Of a DNA stretch of 64,000 nt, positions 38,901-47,133 are shown in pieces; position 1 is the first letter of the stretch; each line of letters begins with the position of its first letter. The stretch is from Lycorma delicatula (Eukaryota; Arthropoda; Insecta; Hemiptera; Fulgoridae): assembly GCF_047948215.1 (NCBI RefSeq), contig NC_134464.1, positions 6,334,001-6,398,000 of the forward strand, given 5' to 3'. Under the pieces are notes generated by a model. It saw only the letters and a program-made list of their open reading frames with translations, ran no database searches and was not told the origin of the DNA. A program made the translations under genes and the position numbers.

Positions 38901-39702
38901 AGACTTCTAGCAAATGGATTTTGTGAGCTAAGACAAAGGCAGACTTTGGGATCATGCTCTGAAAAGTTAATGTAGACATATTTACCTATAAATTCCTCAA
39001 ATGTAGTACATGAAAATTAAAAAAAAAAATTCAACAGATTTGTTTTTTTTTTAACAGAACTTACAAATTGTTCTGTTACAAAGATGTTTGTCTTCAAATT
39101 TGATCGCATATGATATTTTATTGGATAGTAAGAATCCAATTAAGTACAAACTGCTTAGGTTTTGGACTCATGACATAAAATCTGTATTGCATGCAGCCTG
39201 ATTAAGCCATTATGTTATTGTATGTATAAATGAGTGAGTGTATATAAGTATTGTAAGTTTATGTATTGTATAAGCCATACAATATTAATCCACTGTGGTG
39301 TCAGATCCGGATTCACTTACGTGCTTATCACTAAAATTTGTCTATATCAATACAATCAATTTGCCTTTTCTTATATTTGCCATGAAAGTATCCCAAAAAA
39401 GTAATGAGTTGTTAATATATGTTTATATCATCCCTGTTGTACTCATTTTCCTGGATTATAAAGCTTATCTTATTTTTATGCTATTTTAGTATTTTTAAGT
39501 ATAGTATATTAAAGCAACATTACTTCATCATTACATTTATTTTGTGTATTTACAGAAAGATTACGAGCAGTGGAAATATGTGTTTATTAATACTGGTTTT
39601 ATATATGTGGTGGGTGCTATATTTTATGGAATATTTGGATCAGCTGAACTGCAGCATTGGGCAAAATCTGGTGATGACTCTACTGAAACAATTAATGCAT
39701 AA
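5797..39702 (+). CDS. SLC17-family (sialin/Na-phosphate-like) transporter, 9 exons
   Basis: Exons 5797-5961, 9741-9974, 13404-13578, 16500-16627, 19607-19730, 27823-27956, 33561-33703, 37499-37619 and 39556-39702 join with consistent phase (1371 nt, 456 codons plus TAA). The product matches the SLC17 branch of the major facilitators: TM1 VNLNVAIVAMT, a motif-A-like LATRYGGR loop, PAMNEIWSKWAPIYERTSLA after TM4, and THFCGNWGMFTLLTELPTFL around TM7. Family members are 12-TM organic-anion or phosphate carriers in plasma or lysosomal/vesicle membranes; the substrate cannot be told here. The usual length is about 470-500 residues, so only a short start exon is missing, either unrecognised in 1-5790 or outside the window. 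The basic residue usual in TM1 of relatives is Thr here. A likely poly(A) signal lies at 39755. Confidence 0.88.
6275..6322 (+). repeat. 48-bp direct repeat, copy B
   Basis: Near-identical to 5384-5431. It sits at the 3' boundary of the decayed minus-strand element 6323-8480. Confidence 0.75.
6323..8480 (-). mobile_element. Decayed non-LTR retrotransposon with RT
   Basis: The minus strand gives broken RT motifs: FPNLIKVGIFRPIYKNGDHK (about 7840-7780), then LVLENVCEIYIVNRLNRYLY, an AFID-like segment and LQNVEELKYLGI near 7030. The 3' end on the minus strand has a TA-repeat at 6353-6370 and AATAAAGC near 6335, consistent with a poly(A)-signal end. It resembles Jockey/I-type elements and differs from the element at 1-5200. 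No long frame survives. The 5' limit is approximate. Confidence 0.65.
6353..6370. repeat. TA microsatellite
   Basis: Run of alternating T and A within the 3' end of the neighbouring retroelement. Similar TA runs occur at about 29983-30003 and 34439-34457. Confidence 0.8.
8481..9740. other. Intron sequence, nothing recognised
   Basis: AT-rich intron 1 remainder of the SLC17 gene. It contains T- and A-rich runs and short TG repeats near 8620. No exon, element or RNA gene could be supported. Confidence 0.6.
9741..9974 (+). CDS. SLC17 gene, exon with TM2-TM3
   Basis: Flanked by TTTTAG and GTATGT, phase 0 at both ends, 78 codons. FSSNFRGVVLSSYYYGTICS matches the segment before TM2, and GGCLATRYGGRVV is the motif-A loop between TM2 and TM3. 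The exon ends in VVLRALLGSCM inside TM4. Confidence 0.9.
10301..10572 (-). repeat. tRNA-derived SINE copy A
   Basis: On the minus strand the 5' head reads CCGGGTTGGTCTAGTGGTGA, an A-box-like tRNA start, followed by the 18-bp palindrome CCAAATCAGCTGATTTGG and a B-box-like GTTCAAGTCC region, here diverged. The 3' end reads GGAGGCTAAACAGG plus A-rich DNA. About 70% AT with scattered mutations. Other copies lie at 25157, 40176 and 50664. Confidence 0.82.
10573..11878. other. Intron sequence, nothing recognised
   Basis: AT-rich intron 2 sequence. A minus-strand frame at 10652-10864 has no recognisable similarity and is probably chance. Confidence 0.55.
11879..13045 (+). mobile_element. RTE/BovB-like non-LTR copy 2 (5'-truncated)
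   Basis: Starts inside the RT at the point matching GTREAILGLRLIVEG of copy 1 and runs to the same 3' end and A-rich tail. It is closely similar to copy 1 but has stops (for example in the VRQG region, where CGA has become TGA at 12140, and TAG at 12748) and a frameshift near 12490. An ATAAAA(A)TTTAAAA motif occurs on both sides, a plausible short target duplication. Dead copy. Confidence 0.85.
13404..13578 (+). CDS. SLC17 gene, exon with TM4-TM5
   Basis: Acceptor TTTCAG, donor GTGTGT, ends with one base of a split Gly codon. Encodes GMVFPAMNEIWSKWAP then YERTSLASFAISGCFFGNVY. The PAM...WSKWAP..ER block is the strongest SLC17 signature in the gene. Relatives usually have His where Asn stands in PAMN. 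Confidence 0.92.
13579..16499. other. Intron 3, no supported feature
   Basis: About 2.9 kb without an exon. A 137-codon minus frame (13937-14350) and a 107-codon minus frame (14665-14988) stand out by length and by somewhat higher GC than their surroundings, so repeat-derived sequence is likely, but neither product was recognised. The second contains CMTPCWIRYVARSVIGYIN. Confidence 0.45.
16500..16627 (+). CDS. SLC17 gene, exon with TM6 and central loop
   Basis: Acceptor AAAG, donor GTATCA. Completes the split Gly codon, then GLFSLIWAIVCGKII (TM6) and the cytoplasmic loop DKYISNEELEYIKNS, which matches the usual ISkeErEYI segment of SLC17 proteins. Confidence 0.88.
16628..17528. other. Intron sequence, nothing recognised
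   Basis: Left part of intron 4 up to the mariner TSD. AT-rich, no gene, no clear repeat. Confidence 0.5.
18054..18085. repeat. Hairpin insertion, 14-bp perfect arms
   Basis: CTGATCCTGACTTT pairs with AAAGTCAGGATCAG across a 4-nt loop. The left arm is normal mariner sequence (TDPDF); the right arm and the following few bases have no counterpart in the mariner reading frame, which picks up again at ITGDESW. Confidence 0.85.
18574..19042. mobile_element. Unclassified insert inside the mariner
   Basis: The mariner reading frame stops at GHHFGTSQPQRKK and resumes at about 19043. The DNA between is richer in GC, has a C-run at 18611-18620 and a CCTTAGTAGACATTTACATC segment, and codes for nothing recognisable. 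No clear terminal repeats or target duplication could be seen; boundaries are within about 10 bases. Confidence 0.6.
19607..19730 (+). CDS. SLC17 gene, exon with TM7 start
   Basis: TTTTAG acceptor, GTAAGT donor. Encodes VPWRKMLTSTPVWAVIVTHF then CGNWGMFTLLTELPTFLH. PW..iLTS.PVWA and NWG.yTLLTElPTF are conserved in SLC17 members. Ends with one base of a split codon. Confidence 0.92.
20340..21160 (+). mobile_element. piggyBac-like transposase relic
   Basis: Plus-strand frame 20368-20646 gives KCSRFGIKTYVYFES then SDYIYKFSVHTG and CNLYYSPELAIALEDLVGTV, matching the core of piggyBac/PGBD4-type transposases (RFGIK, GY.Y.F.iYTG, ..TVR.NRKG.P). Frames after a stop give RKGAPKSFAAQK, a degraded GGVDK.DQ-like block (about 20875-20900, TKWIRCL frame) and FREVLIKQLL near 21010. 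No terminal repeats found; both ends lost or unrecognised. Confidence 0.72.
21161..22200. other. Intron sequence with a possible repeat
   Basis: AT-rich. The segment 21805-21950, starting near CCTTGTACGAAGTAAAGGAA, has a different base composition from its surroundings and looks like part of a dispersed repeat, but this cannot be proven from one copy. Confidence 0.35.
22570..23838 (-). mobile_element. Tc1/mariner/IS630-like transposase relic
   Basis: Minus strand, in order: N-terminal SQSKCIIMNVYRKIVENPVM (23838-23479), then GKPIIFSDESYIHSTHGKSY with the first Asp, LILVYDGSEAIEI, then CFVIDNAWYHNVKLH with the second Asp (22949-23152), and after a break YHPEINPI near 22840, where the following catalytic Glu codon is a stop (TAG). 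The end has ENWKQCCKRAL, ERFIVCVNDSGSDESADES, an acidic tail. Order and motifs fit the IS630/Tc1/mariner superfamily. GC-rich flanks at 22250-22380 and 23900-24070 may be element ends, but no matching inverted repeats were seen. Confidence 0.7.
24071..25143. other. Intron sequence, nothing recognised
   Basis: AT-rich, with a short tandem motif ATATACATATA/TTCAACTTACA around 24280-24325. No gene supported. Confidence 0.5.
25157..25451 (+). repeat. tRNA-derived SINE copy B with target duplication
   Basis: Head AGAGTTGGTCTAGTGGTGAA, palindrome core AAATCAGCTGATTTGG, B-box-like GTTCAACTCC, 3' end GAGGCTATACAGG and A-rich tail. It is bracketed by the 13-bp direct repeat TGCAAGTGCCAAA at 25144-25156 and 25452-25464, an LINE-type insertion footprint. 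Confidence 0.88.
25591..25995 (-). pseudogene. Possible retroelement RNase H relic
   Basis: A 134-codon minus frame contains MTEIYAISKVLNILNHSHNH followed by ILIYLYHPS and FYPVGAPVGSNQ. This resembles the E..AI..AL and V.SHVGI.GN segments of the RNase H domain found in I- and R1-type retrotransposons, with the catalytic residues largely lost. No RT was seen next to it. The call rests on short similarity. Confidence 0.4.
25996..26559. other. Intron sequence, nothing recognised
   Basis: Very AT-rich with A-runs. The minus frame at 26278-26505 has no recognisable similarity. Confidence 0.5.
26580..26830. repeat. Three imperfect tandem units of about 85 bp
   Basis: Units share the core ATATCTTGATATTCACTT and, in units one and two, a following (A/G)GATGTAATCTG-like part; they begin near 26605, 26685 and 26765. 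The motif (A)GACGATTACTGT also recurs at 26582 and 26742. Divergence is visible between units. Confidence 0.65.
27031..27066. repeat. Perfect 36-bp palindrome
   Basis: GGTCAGAGAGATACTGAG is followed directly by its exact reverse complement, with no loop. It begins a locally GC-richer segment (27020-27185) that also holds a second small inverted repeat, GTGGATC-TTCAG-GATCCAC, at 27162-27180. Confidence 0.92.
27200..27822. other. Intron sequence before exon, nothing recognised
   Basis: AT-rich, with a TA/TG-rich stretch near 27740-27790 just before the acceptor. Confidence 0.5.
27823..27956 (+). CDS. SLC17 gene, exon with TM8
   Basis: TTTTAG acceptor, GTAAGT donor; completes a split Glu codon. 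Encodes VWQYDIKSVGYLSALPYIAN then SGQLADKLLKSELLTKTC. The LPYi.....s..LAD.L block is typical of the TM8 region of SLC17 proteins. Confidence 0.9.
28690..29300. repeat. Probable dispersed repeat, unclassified
   Basis: Segment with polypyrimidine blocks such as CCCCATTTTTTCCACCCCCT (29022 onward) and a second similar block near 29180, framed by AT-rich DNA. It has no coding frame. The look is that of a non-coding leader or solo repeat, but only one copy is in view. Confidence 0.35.
29434..29534 (+). repeat. SINE 3' fragment
   Basis: Starts TGTACAAGACTACACTTCAT and ends GGAGGCTAAACAGGTAAAAG, the last 100 bases of the tRNA-derived SINE seen complete at 50664-50962. The tRNA head is missing. Confidence 0.8.
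29535..30539. other. Intron sequence, nothing recognised
   Basis: AT-rich with a TA microsatellite at about 29983-30003. No gene supported. Confidence 0.5.
30540..33500 (-). mobile_element. R1-like non-LTR retrotransposon, GC-rich, EN missing
   Basis: A sharply GC-richer block than its surroundings. Minus strand, 5' to 3': a gag-like part (about 32990-32750) with VVLEVVNEQQVKRLLEEADV; RT beginning near 32440 (LERLFVERLWEDID), then AIFIDI.AVFPSLCWSSVLY, VTRGSPQGSVLDP, AQAFADDCLLIVRG (catalytic FADD) and NLKISVSKTKFMLLK; later a C-terminal zinc-knuckle-like CRKVQSIEHMMFDCPALGR (31222-30995). The style is R1 clade. The apurinic endonuclease expected between gag and RT is absent; a 12-bp-arm hairpin (32468-32499) lies at that place. 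Frameshifts throughout make it inactive. Confidence 0.78.
32468..32499. repeat. Hairpin, 12-bp perfect arms
   Basis: GTCATAACCTCC pairs with GGAGGTTATGAC across an 8-nt loop. A third, partial copy of the CCTCCCCGGAGGTTAT unit lies immediately to the left (32450-32466). Found between the gag-like and RT parts of the R1-like element. Confidence 0.85.
33561..33703 (+). CDS. SLC17 gene, exon with TM9-TM10
   Basis: TACAG acceptor, GTAACT donor. Encodes VRKLFLCLAFFVEIVFLIAA then KIIIICLMITMAADAFSWCT. VRK.F and a small-residue-rich TM follow the SLC17 pattern. Ends with two bases of a Gly codon. Confidence 0.88.
33704..34465. other. Intron sequence with TA repeat
   Basis: AT-rich, TA microsatellite at 34439-34457 just outside the TIR element. 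Nothing else recognised. Confidence 0.5.
34466..36152 (+). mobile_element. Long-TIR mariner-like element, internally deleted
   Basis: Inverted repeats of roughly 250 bases: the left starts TAAACATGGGTCTGAAAATG and matches the reverse complement of the right end TTTTCAGACCCAAGTTTA, with GAAGCCCTACTGAAA in both arms. Outer TA dinucleotides fit a TA target. The plus-strand interior (35385-35830) has VWRTLQNAGLHPHHPHLE, IFTDEAKFT, FSLNVWYEI and LLEDVPFNTRTDMYFQH, the mid part of a DDE_3-type transposase with the first Asp in TDE; the second catalytic block (FQHDGAPPH in relatives) is cut off after FQH. The N- and C-terminal parts are mostly lost. Confidence 0.72.
36153..37498. other. Intron sequence, nothing recognised
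   Basis: Strongly AT-rich 1.3 kb up to the acceptor of the next exon. No coding or repeat structure supported. Confidence 0.5.
37499..37619 (+). CDS. SLC17 gene, exon with TM11
   Basis: TTGCAG acceptor, GTAAGT donor. Encodes GVNFLDIATQYAAILMGISC then FIPGIVSPLLTGIIVTDK. N.LDIap.yA.iLmG.sn and iPGi.SP...G are hallmark C-terminal SLC17 motifs. Confidence 0.93.
37620..39555. other. Last intron, nothing recognised
   Basis: The 75-codon plus frame at 37809-38036 looks at first like an exon but has no splice-phase fit or family similarity. The rest is AT-rich. Confidence 0.5.
39556..39702 (+). CDS. SLC17 gene, last exon (TM12, stop)
   Basis: TTACAG acceptor. Encodes KDYEQWKYVFINTGFIYVVG then AIFYGIFGSAELQHWAKSGD and ends at TAA (39700-39702). 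W..VF.i...iy..g.ifY.iFgS.e.Q.W is the usual SLC17 end. The cytoplasmic tail is short and acidic. Confidence 0.93.
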   Translation, partial: KDYEQWKYVFINTGFIYVVGAIFYGIFGSAELQHWAKSGDDSTETINA

Positions 39703-39754
39703 ATTTAGTTTTTTAAGACAACTGAAAAGCTATGAAAAGAAAAGTGGAGAAAAT

Positions 39755-39760
39755 AATAAA
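39755..39760 (+). terminator. Likely poly(A) signal of the SLC17 gene
   Basis: AATAAA 53 bases after the stop codon; a weaker second candidate lies near 39913. Cleavage site not determinable. Confidence 0.5.
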
Positions 39761-40175
39761 ACGTTATTTATGATTTATTCTATTAAATTTTCACTTGAGT
39801 TGTTTTATTTATTTTGCTATATTTACCCAAAACAACATTCAACTGCTTATTCATATGCTAACAGGAGGAACTTCATTTTAATACTGCACAAGTTCTCTAC
39901 TCTTAAAAAGTATGATAAATAATTTAAGGAATTTTACTGTTTGAAAATTCAGTGTCTGAAAATTTAAAAAAAAATGAGCAGCAAATTAAATCAATTTTCA
40001 AGTTTTTTTTCTAAAGTAATCCACTTCTATTACACAGTTGTTAGAATGCCAGTAAGAGTCCGCACAGAACTGGACAGCACGGCAAATCAAGGAACCTTCA
40101 AAGAATCAAGGATACTTTCAAAATACCTCCAATTTTTTAAGACAAGATTTTTTTCTTCCCTTCCATTTGTGAACT

Positions 40176-40479
40176 TTCTTTTCTTTCTTTTTCCTGTTTA
40201 GCCTCCGGTAACTACCGTTTAGAAAATACTTCAAGGATGAATGAAGATGATATGTATGAGTGTAAATGAAGTGTAGTCTTGTACATTCTCAGTTCGACCA
40301 ATCCTGAGATGTGTGGTTAATTGAAACCCAACCACCAAAGAACACCGGTATCCCACAATCTAGCATTCAAATCCATGTAAAAATAACTGGCTTTACTAGG
40401 ACTTGAACGCTGGAACTCTCGGCTTCAAAATCAGCTGATTTGGGAAGACGCGTTCACCACTAGACCAACCCGGTGGGTT
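40176..40479 (-). repeat. tRNA-derived SINE copy C with target duplication
   Basis: Minus-strand SINE: head CCGGGTTGGTCTAGTGGTGA, B-box-like GTTCAAGTCC, 3' end GGAGGCTAAACAGG plus A-rich tail. Bracketed by the 15-bp direct repeat TTCCATTTGTGAACT at 40161-40175 and 40480-40494. Confidence 0.9.
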
Positions 40480-40649
40480 TTCCATTTGTGAACTGCAAGA
40501 ATCAAATGCCCCCTTTTTCATCAAAAAGGTGGGTTTATGAATCATGCTGCTAGGTTGCAGTACTGACTTTAATTTTTCATAATTAATTTGTTAAAATATA
40601 ATAAATACTTTAAATAAATATTTTAAGGAGTAGGAGTTTATTATATATC

Positions 40650-42776
40650 ATACTTCTCTGAACTCCCTCTATAAATCATGAGACCTTACTGATTGTGAGG
40701 AGGCTTGAGTAATCACTGATACAGAGTAGCTGGACTGAAGATGCAACTATATCTGAGAGATATCTGTTGAGAGCCAAACTAAGAAATGATTCCTGAAAGA
40801 GGGCAGCAGCTCTTTCAGTAGTTGTCAAGGGCGAAGTCAAGGGGACGTTTAAGTCCTCCTGACTTTGCCCTTCGATTGAGTGATGTTGATATGGCTTTAA
40901 ACAGCCATATCAACATCACTCCATCTTCTGAGTACTGCGCAGCTAAAAGTAATGGAAAACTACAGCTACTTTTTTCCAAGAAAAACTCTCTGCACTTTCA
41001 TGTAACAAAGATGGAGGTGCCTGCCTTGGTAAATTATTCCAGAGGTAAACTAATCCCCTGTTCGGATCTCTGGGTGGGGACTACTAAAGAGAAGGGGTCA
41101 CCTGAAAATTAAAAAAATAACATTCTAAGAGTTGAAGCGTGGTATGTTAGAAGTCTAAAAAAGATTGGTAGGTTAGAAAATTTAAAGAGGGAAATTAACA
41201 GATTAAATGTAGATGTAGTAGGAATTAGTGAGGTACGGTGGGAAGAGGAAAATTACTTTTGGTTAGGTGACAGCTTCAAATAAAGGGAAGGCAGGAGTAA
41301 GTTTCGTAATGAATAAGAAGATAGGGAAGAGAGTAAGTAAAGTATTTCAAAATGCATAGTAACAGAATCATTGATAAAATCAAAACCTAAGCAGACAACG
41401 ATTGTAACATCTATACGCAAACAAGTGCCCGTGATGATGATGAGGTAGTGTGTACACAAAGCAATTAAACACATAAAAGGGGATGAAAATTTAATAATAG
41501 TTTGAGATTGGAATGCAAGCATTAGGAGATCTTAATTTAAAAAAGCATCAAGATTTGAATGGCAGAAAGGCTCCTGTAATAGTTGAAATACCTGCAGAAT
41601 TACTGTGCAGTGCAGGTGAGGAAGCAATAGATAAATTATACCAACTGAGTGTGTAATATTTACAAAAAGGGGGAAGTTCAGTCAGACTTCAAAAAGAGTG
41701 TTATAGTCATGATACCAAAGAAAGCAGGAACAGATAAATGTGAAGAATATACAACTAGCTTTAACTAGCCATGCATCAAAAATCTTAAATAGAATTTTGT
41801 ACACTAGAATTGAGAGGAGAGTGGAGGAAGTGTTGGTTTCAGGAAAAGTATAGGGACAAGGGAAGCAATTTTAGCGCTCAGATTAATAGTAGAAGGAAGA
41901 TTAATGAAAAACAAACCAACATTCTTGGCATTTGTAGATCTAGAAAAGACATTCAATTAATGTAGACTGGAATAAAATGTACAGCATTTTTAAAAAAAAT
42001 TAGGGTTCAAGTATAGAGATAGAACAATTGCTAACATTTACAGGAACCAAACAGCAACAATAATAATTGAAGAACATAAAGAAGCCGTAATAAAAATGGG
42101 AGTTCGACAAGTATGTTTCCTATCCCTGTTACTTTAATCTTTACATAGAACTAGCAATAATTATATTAAAACAATTTAGATTTGGATGCTGTGATTTGCT
42201 GATGATAATAATTCTAGCTCAGTGTAAAAAAGATTTAGAAGAAACAATGAACAGCATGGATAAATCCTATGCAAGAACTACCGCATGAAAATAAATAACA
42301 AAACAAAAGTAATGATGTGTAGTAGACATAATGATGATGAACCACTGAATATAAAAATAAGAAGAGAAAAGATTATGGAGGTAGAAGAAACTTGGATGAT
42401 CGGAGTACCTGAGAAGAAAAGATTAGAAGCTTTTGAAATGTGGTGCTATAGGAGAATGTTAACAATTAGATGGGTGGGAAAAGGGACAAATGAGGGGGTG
42501 TTGTAGCAAACTGATAAAAGAAAAAAGCATTGAAAAAATATTGTTAAAAGAAGAGACAGACTTATAGGCCACATATTAAAGCATTCTGGAATAGTTGCTT
42601 TAATATTGGAGGGACAGGTAGAAGGAAAAAAATTGTGCAGACGGGCAACGTTTGGAACATGTAAAACAAATTATTAGGGATTTAGGATGTAGGGGATATA
42701 CCGAAATGAAACTGCTGACACTAGAAACGGAATCTTGGAGAGCTGCATCAAACTAGTCAAATGACTGAACACAAAA
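40650..42776 (+). mobile_element. RTE/BovB-like copy 3, with 5' leader and internal deletion
   Basis: The only copy here with its leader and endonuclease. The leader (about 40650-41110) holds CCCTGTTCGGATCTCTGGGT and a 19-bp hairpin. The endonuclease starts near 41125: VEAWYVRSLKKIGRLENLKR and DVVGISEVRWEE, ending at IKGDENLIIV.DWNA (about 41515). It then joins directly to the segment before the RT at AAGCATTAGGAGATCTTAAT (41518), so the C-terminal endonuclease and linker are deleted. The RT is heavily frameshifted; the palm motif shows as CDLLMII, and the template-binding block as VRQVCFLSLLL. It ends in the shared 3' end TCAAATGACTGAACACAAAA. The left boundary is approximate. Confidence 0.8.
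40878..40921. repeat. Hairpin, 19-bp perfect arms
   Basis: GAGTGATGTTGATATGGCT pairs perfectly with its reverse complement across a 6-nt loop (TTAAAC), in the leader of RTE-like copy 3. A second, looser inverted pair (AAGGGCGAAGTCAAGG with a near-match to CCTGACTTTGCCCTT) lies just to the left, at 40828-40872. Confidence 0.93.
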
Positions 42777-43195
42777 AACCTTTTTATTATTTCTCATTAT
42801 TAATTTGATGTACTTATGCTTGTAATTTTACTGATCATTGTAATTATAAAAACCACTTGAACATACTATTTATTCAAATTATAAACAAGAAAAACTATAT
42901 TTATGTATACAACAGCAAAAAAAAAACTTAACAAATATTTTAAATCACGCCAACAAATACAAACAAAAACATTCGCACAGCCTCCTGAATTAAGTACAAA
43001 AGACTGCTTTCAGAAATCAAACAAATTCTGCTATCAAGCCAAAAGTACTTTTAAAGAATAAAGCGACCTTTCAAATAGCGAAAACAGTATCAAAATATCT
43101 CAATTTCTAAAAAAAATAATGGAATTTGAAAATTGCCATTTTTCGTGTAAAAAAACCTGAAGTTACAATTAAGCAAAAAAATAAATTACTCCTGA
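42777..43195. other. Intergenic sequence, nothing recognised
   Basis: AT-rich DNA between copy 3 and the hAT element. Confidence 0.5.
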
Positions 43196-44540
43196 GTAGA
43201 CTCTAGAGGTGGGATAAACGATTCTTTTTCAGGAATCGATTTTCCGAAAGGATTCGTAAAAAACAATCGTTCGTCCGATTCTTATTTCTTGTCCCCCCCA
43301 CTAACAGTACCGTAAAAAAATACAACGTTCTCTTTCTCCTCTTCACCCATGTTTAACGGTTCGTCTCTATCCATATTCCTGCTCGACTCAACTGATGCGT
43401 ACTTGCTAAATATCTTTACGATTGTTAATTTTAACGTGCACGCACTTCCTTTTTCCGCAGTTCAACTATCGTCGATTCTTCTCTTTTGAACTCTTATTTT
43501 AATCCGTAAACAAATGATATTTTTTCGATTCAAACGATGTTTACTAGCGTATCTCTAATGCGCATGCACTATTCTCAATCTAAATAACGATTCTCCATAT
43601 TTCATCTAATTTGACACCATTATTATTTTTTCTTTTAATTTCATTCGGGCGGGAACCTATGTTGCACAACTTTGTCAAGCCAAAGATATATTTTACAATT
43701 ATTCTTAGTAGATTGATAAAAGACGCGGTCGATACTGTTTTCATGGTCCATAATGTTTTATTTAGTTTTGTTTTAGTTTGCTTATATTTTTTTTATTTGG
43801 ACCTTCACAATTTAGTAAGATTTTTTTTTTTACTTCACCTTATCAGAAGCAGATTTTTTTATAAATGATTTATAGGTATTCTATTTTTTTAAATGATTCG
43901 ATTTTACACAAGTAGGTATTTTATAACCAATTTTATATAAGAATATCTTGTTTTTAAAATTATAAGCATGAGCTGCAGAAAAAGAAGCCACATCCGTACT
44001 TGATTTTCTGAAGCAAGTCCTGGAAAAGCCTTGTGTAATAGTTGCCATAGTTCAATATACTATGCTGCTGGGTGTTGATATTTCAAGACAAAATAAATCG
44101 TGATCCTTCTGATCATATTTCAGAAATGCATGACATTTTAAATACTACTGTGATTGACCCATATGAATCACAGCAATTAGTACTTCAATTAGCAAACCTT
44201 GTTGAATCTCGCCTAAGCCTTCTTCTTCTGTGCATACAATAACATCTTTGTCCTCAAAAAAAACACAACAGTTGTCCCTTACTTCCTTTGTTACAAAACC
44301 TGTTCCTCAAAGTAAAAGCCGAGCGTTAGATATTCAATTAATTAGGTTAATAACTAAAGAATATAAACCTATTTCACTCGAGGATGAAGAATTAAAGAAG
44401 TCTATTCACATCTTAAACCCTGGGTATTCGCTTCCTTGTCGGAAAACAATTACCACTAGTTATACAATTTCATAATTAATTCTACAATATAATTCCACAA
44501 TTATATGAAAAATTTCTTGTGAGATTGGTTAGTCATTATA

Positions 44541-45501
44541 CAGAGTGAGCAACATAAAACCGAACCCATAATGAAACCATTACCCAACACTATTTATGGA
44601 AGACTTGCGCAATTAGTGGATGTATATGTTACTACTGATTGTTGCTGCCATTTGTCAGGTGGTTACGTGTCAGTGCAGTATTATGAGTGCAGTTGTGTTT
44701 GTGTAAAATGCCTTATTCAATCCAGGAGGGAGTAGCTACAGTTGTAGCCTGTATTCGTTCTAGATCACTTGAAGAATCATGTAGAGTATTCATACAAAAA
44801 TTTACGAATGCCTGCATCCCAGTGAATAGTAGCATACACGATTTAGTTAAAAAGTGGCATATAACAGGTTTGGTTTCAAACATTAGGACAATATTCCTAA
44901 TTCCATTTCGACAACATTCAGGCAACATTCCATTCAGACTCTACAGGCCATTGCTGATATTAAAAGTAGAATTACTGCCAGTCTAAAAAAAAATCACTAT
45001 GCAAGTTATCCTAACAATCTGGTGTTAAATACACATCTTGTCGTAAAATTCTTCATGAATTAAAATTGAAACCATACCCTGTTACAACTGTGCAACAACT
45101 GAACGAGCTGTCAGCAGAGGATGGTGGCCTCCATGTTCCCCAGAGTTGTCTACTAGCGATTTTTTTCCTTTGGGGCTACTTAAAGGAGCGAGTTTTTGCA
45201 TCTAATCCTCACAATATTGATGAAGTGCAGATGAAAATTCAATGAGAAATCAACGCATTTGAACTGAAAACAACATTTTGCGTCAGACGACTCTCAATAT
45301 GATAAATCGAGCACAAAAGTGCATTGATGCCCAGGGTGGTCATTTTGAACATTTTTTGTAATAAGGTTAAATAAAGTCAACATTTAAATTATGTTTTTCT
45401 TATTTAATTTATCCATATTATTCATAAAATTTTATTTCAACAAAACATATTGATTCTGTAAGCGGTTATGTTATGGGTTCAGCTTTATGTTGCTCCCCCT
45501 T
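44541..45501 (+). mobile_element. Internally deleted Tc1/mariner-like element nested in hAT
   Basis: 31-bp inverted termini: left CAGAGTGAGCAACATAAAAC, right end GTTTTA-like complement reading TTTATGTTGCTCCCCCTT, each next to TA. The plus frame 44708-44990 starts MPYSIQEGVATVVACIRSRS and ends with VKKWHITG, matching the N-terminal helix-turn-helix (DUF4817-type) of insect mariner-like transposases. The 3' part reads FPLGLLKERVFASNPHNIDE, the segment after the last catalytic residue. The DDE core between is almost entirely deleted. Confidence 0.8.
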
Positions 45502-47108
45502 TAGAATATAGAAGTATGCACAATAACTACTGATAGTTGAACATCAGTTTTAAATAATAATTATATGGCCATAACTGTTCATTTCATTGATTATGATTGT
45601 AATTTAAAAACCCTGTTACTTACTTTTATGGAAATCTGTTGTCAACATATGGCTGAAAAATTGCCATTGAACTGCAAGGTATATTCAATGAATGGGCTAT
45701 TACTGACAAAATAGGATCAGTTGTTAGTGACAATGCAGAAAATTTAAAAGCTGTTACTTGCAATTGTCAGTTACGCCATATTCCTTGCCTAGCACATACA
45801 ATTAATTTAATTGTCCAACCAGCAGTATCAGAATTAAAATCAATTGTGGTAAGTTGAAGGCAATTGTTGAATTTTTTAAATATAATTCTCATGCTGCCTC
45901 CAAACTACAAAACATGCAGTGACAAATGAATTTCAAAGAATTAAAATTAAAACAGGAAGTGTCTACACATCTACGCAATGGAACTAACTTCTGCACTTGT
46001 TTAATAAATTATTAGAAACAAAAGAACCACTAATTTCAACTATCGCTTTGGTGAATCAAATTTTAAATAATATTATTAAGAGATTATTGAAATAAGTTTT
46101 CAAAAGACTGTCACTATAAATGCTTACACAAAAACTTTCACAGAAAGTTCAAAGTATTCAGATCGAAAAGGTGATAGGTTTGAAACCGAAAAAGAAATTA
46201 TTGAATGCTGAATTTCAAATGCAAAGGAAGATTTTGATAAAAAAGTAATGTAAATTTTAACTAATTCAAACCAATAGTTGCAATAATTTTAGAGCTACGT
46301 ACATGTATGAATGAATGAATTATGAATTGCTCATCTTAAGATCACAAAATCCTCTCTCTTGGTGGAAAGAAAGGTGATTAATTTATCCAAGACTATTCAA
46401 AATAATGTAAATTAGACTTTGTATTACTGCAACCTGTTTCCTGTAAATGAATTTTTTCAAAAGTGGGACAGTTAATAACTGGAAGGCGAAGTAGACTTAC
46501 TTCAAAGAATTTTAAAAAAATTATAATTTTACATGTAAATATGTAGAATACTGTATAGTTTATTTGGAAAGTAATAATTATTTATATTACTTACTTTTTT
46601 ATTATTATTTTGTGATAATAGAACCAAAAATTTTAAAGAAAAGTTTTTGTGTGTCTGTAAGTAACTGTATATGTTTTAGTAAAAAAACAAAGATAGAATG
46701 AATGGCTTGCTCAAAAATAAGGTACGGTACAAGCTATATTATTTTAAATTATTTATTTTGTCATGTACAATTCGATATTGATATCAACTTAATTATTTAT
46801 GTCATGTATAATAATTATTCATTTTGGCATGTATAACTTTAGTGAAATTAGTTAAAAGATAAATTTTCTAGATATAAATACTATTAACTAGTTGAAATTA
46901 AAAAAAAAAATTGTTTGGCTCTCATTTCGTTGTAGTTGGTAATTACAAATAAAAAAATGTGTTTTGGGGCTTACAGACAAAATTTAATTGTTTAAGATTA
47001 ACTCGGTTAAATAGCACAGTTAATGAAAATATCCTATTGTGGTGGTGATGTAATAAAGTTATGCGTCATGTGTGGATATAAAGTAAACAAATGAAAGCTA
47101 GAATTTGG

Positions 47109-47133
47109 TATGGTAGGAGGATACCCTACCATA
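47109..47133. repeat. Hairpin, 9-bp perfect arms
   Basis: TATGGTAGG pairs with CCTACCATA across a 7-nt loop inside the hAT 3' region. Confidence 0.75.

Noticed and set aside
39419..39922. 167-codon plus frame
   Set aside because: It overlaps the last SLC17 exon in another frame and is a shadow of it plus AT-rich 3' UTR.
43611..43868. 85-codon plus frame inside the hAT
   Set aside because: Low-complexity F/L-rich translation of T-rich DNA, no similarity to hAT transposase.
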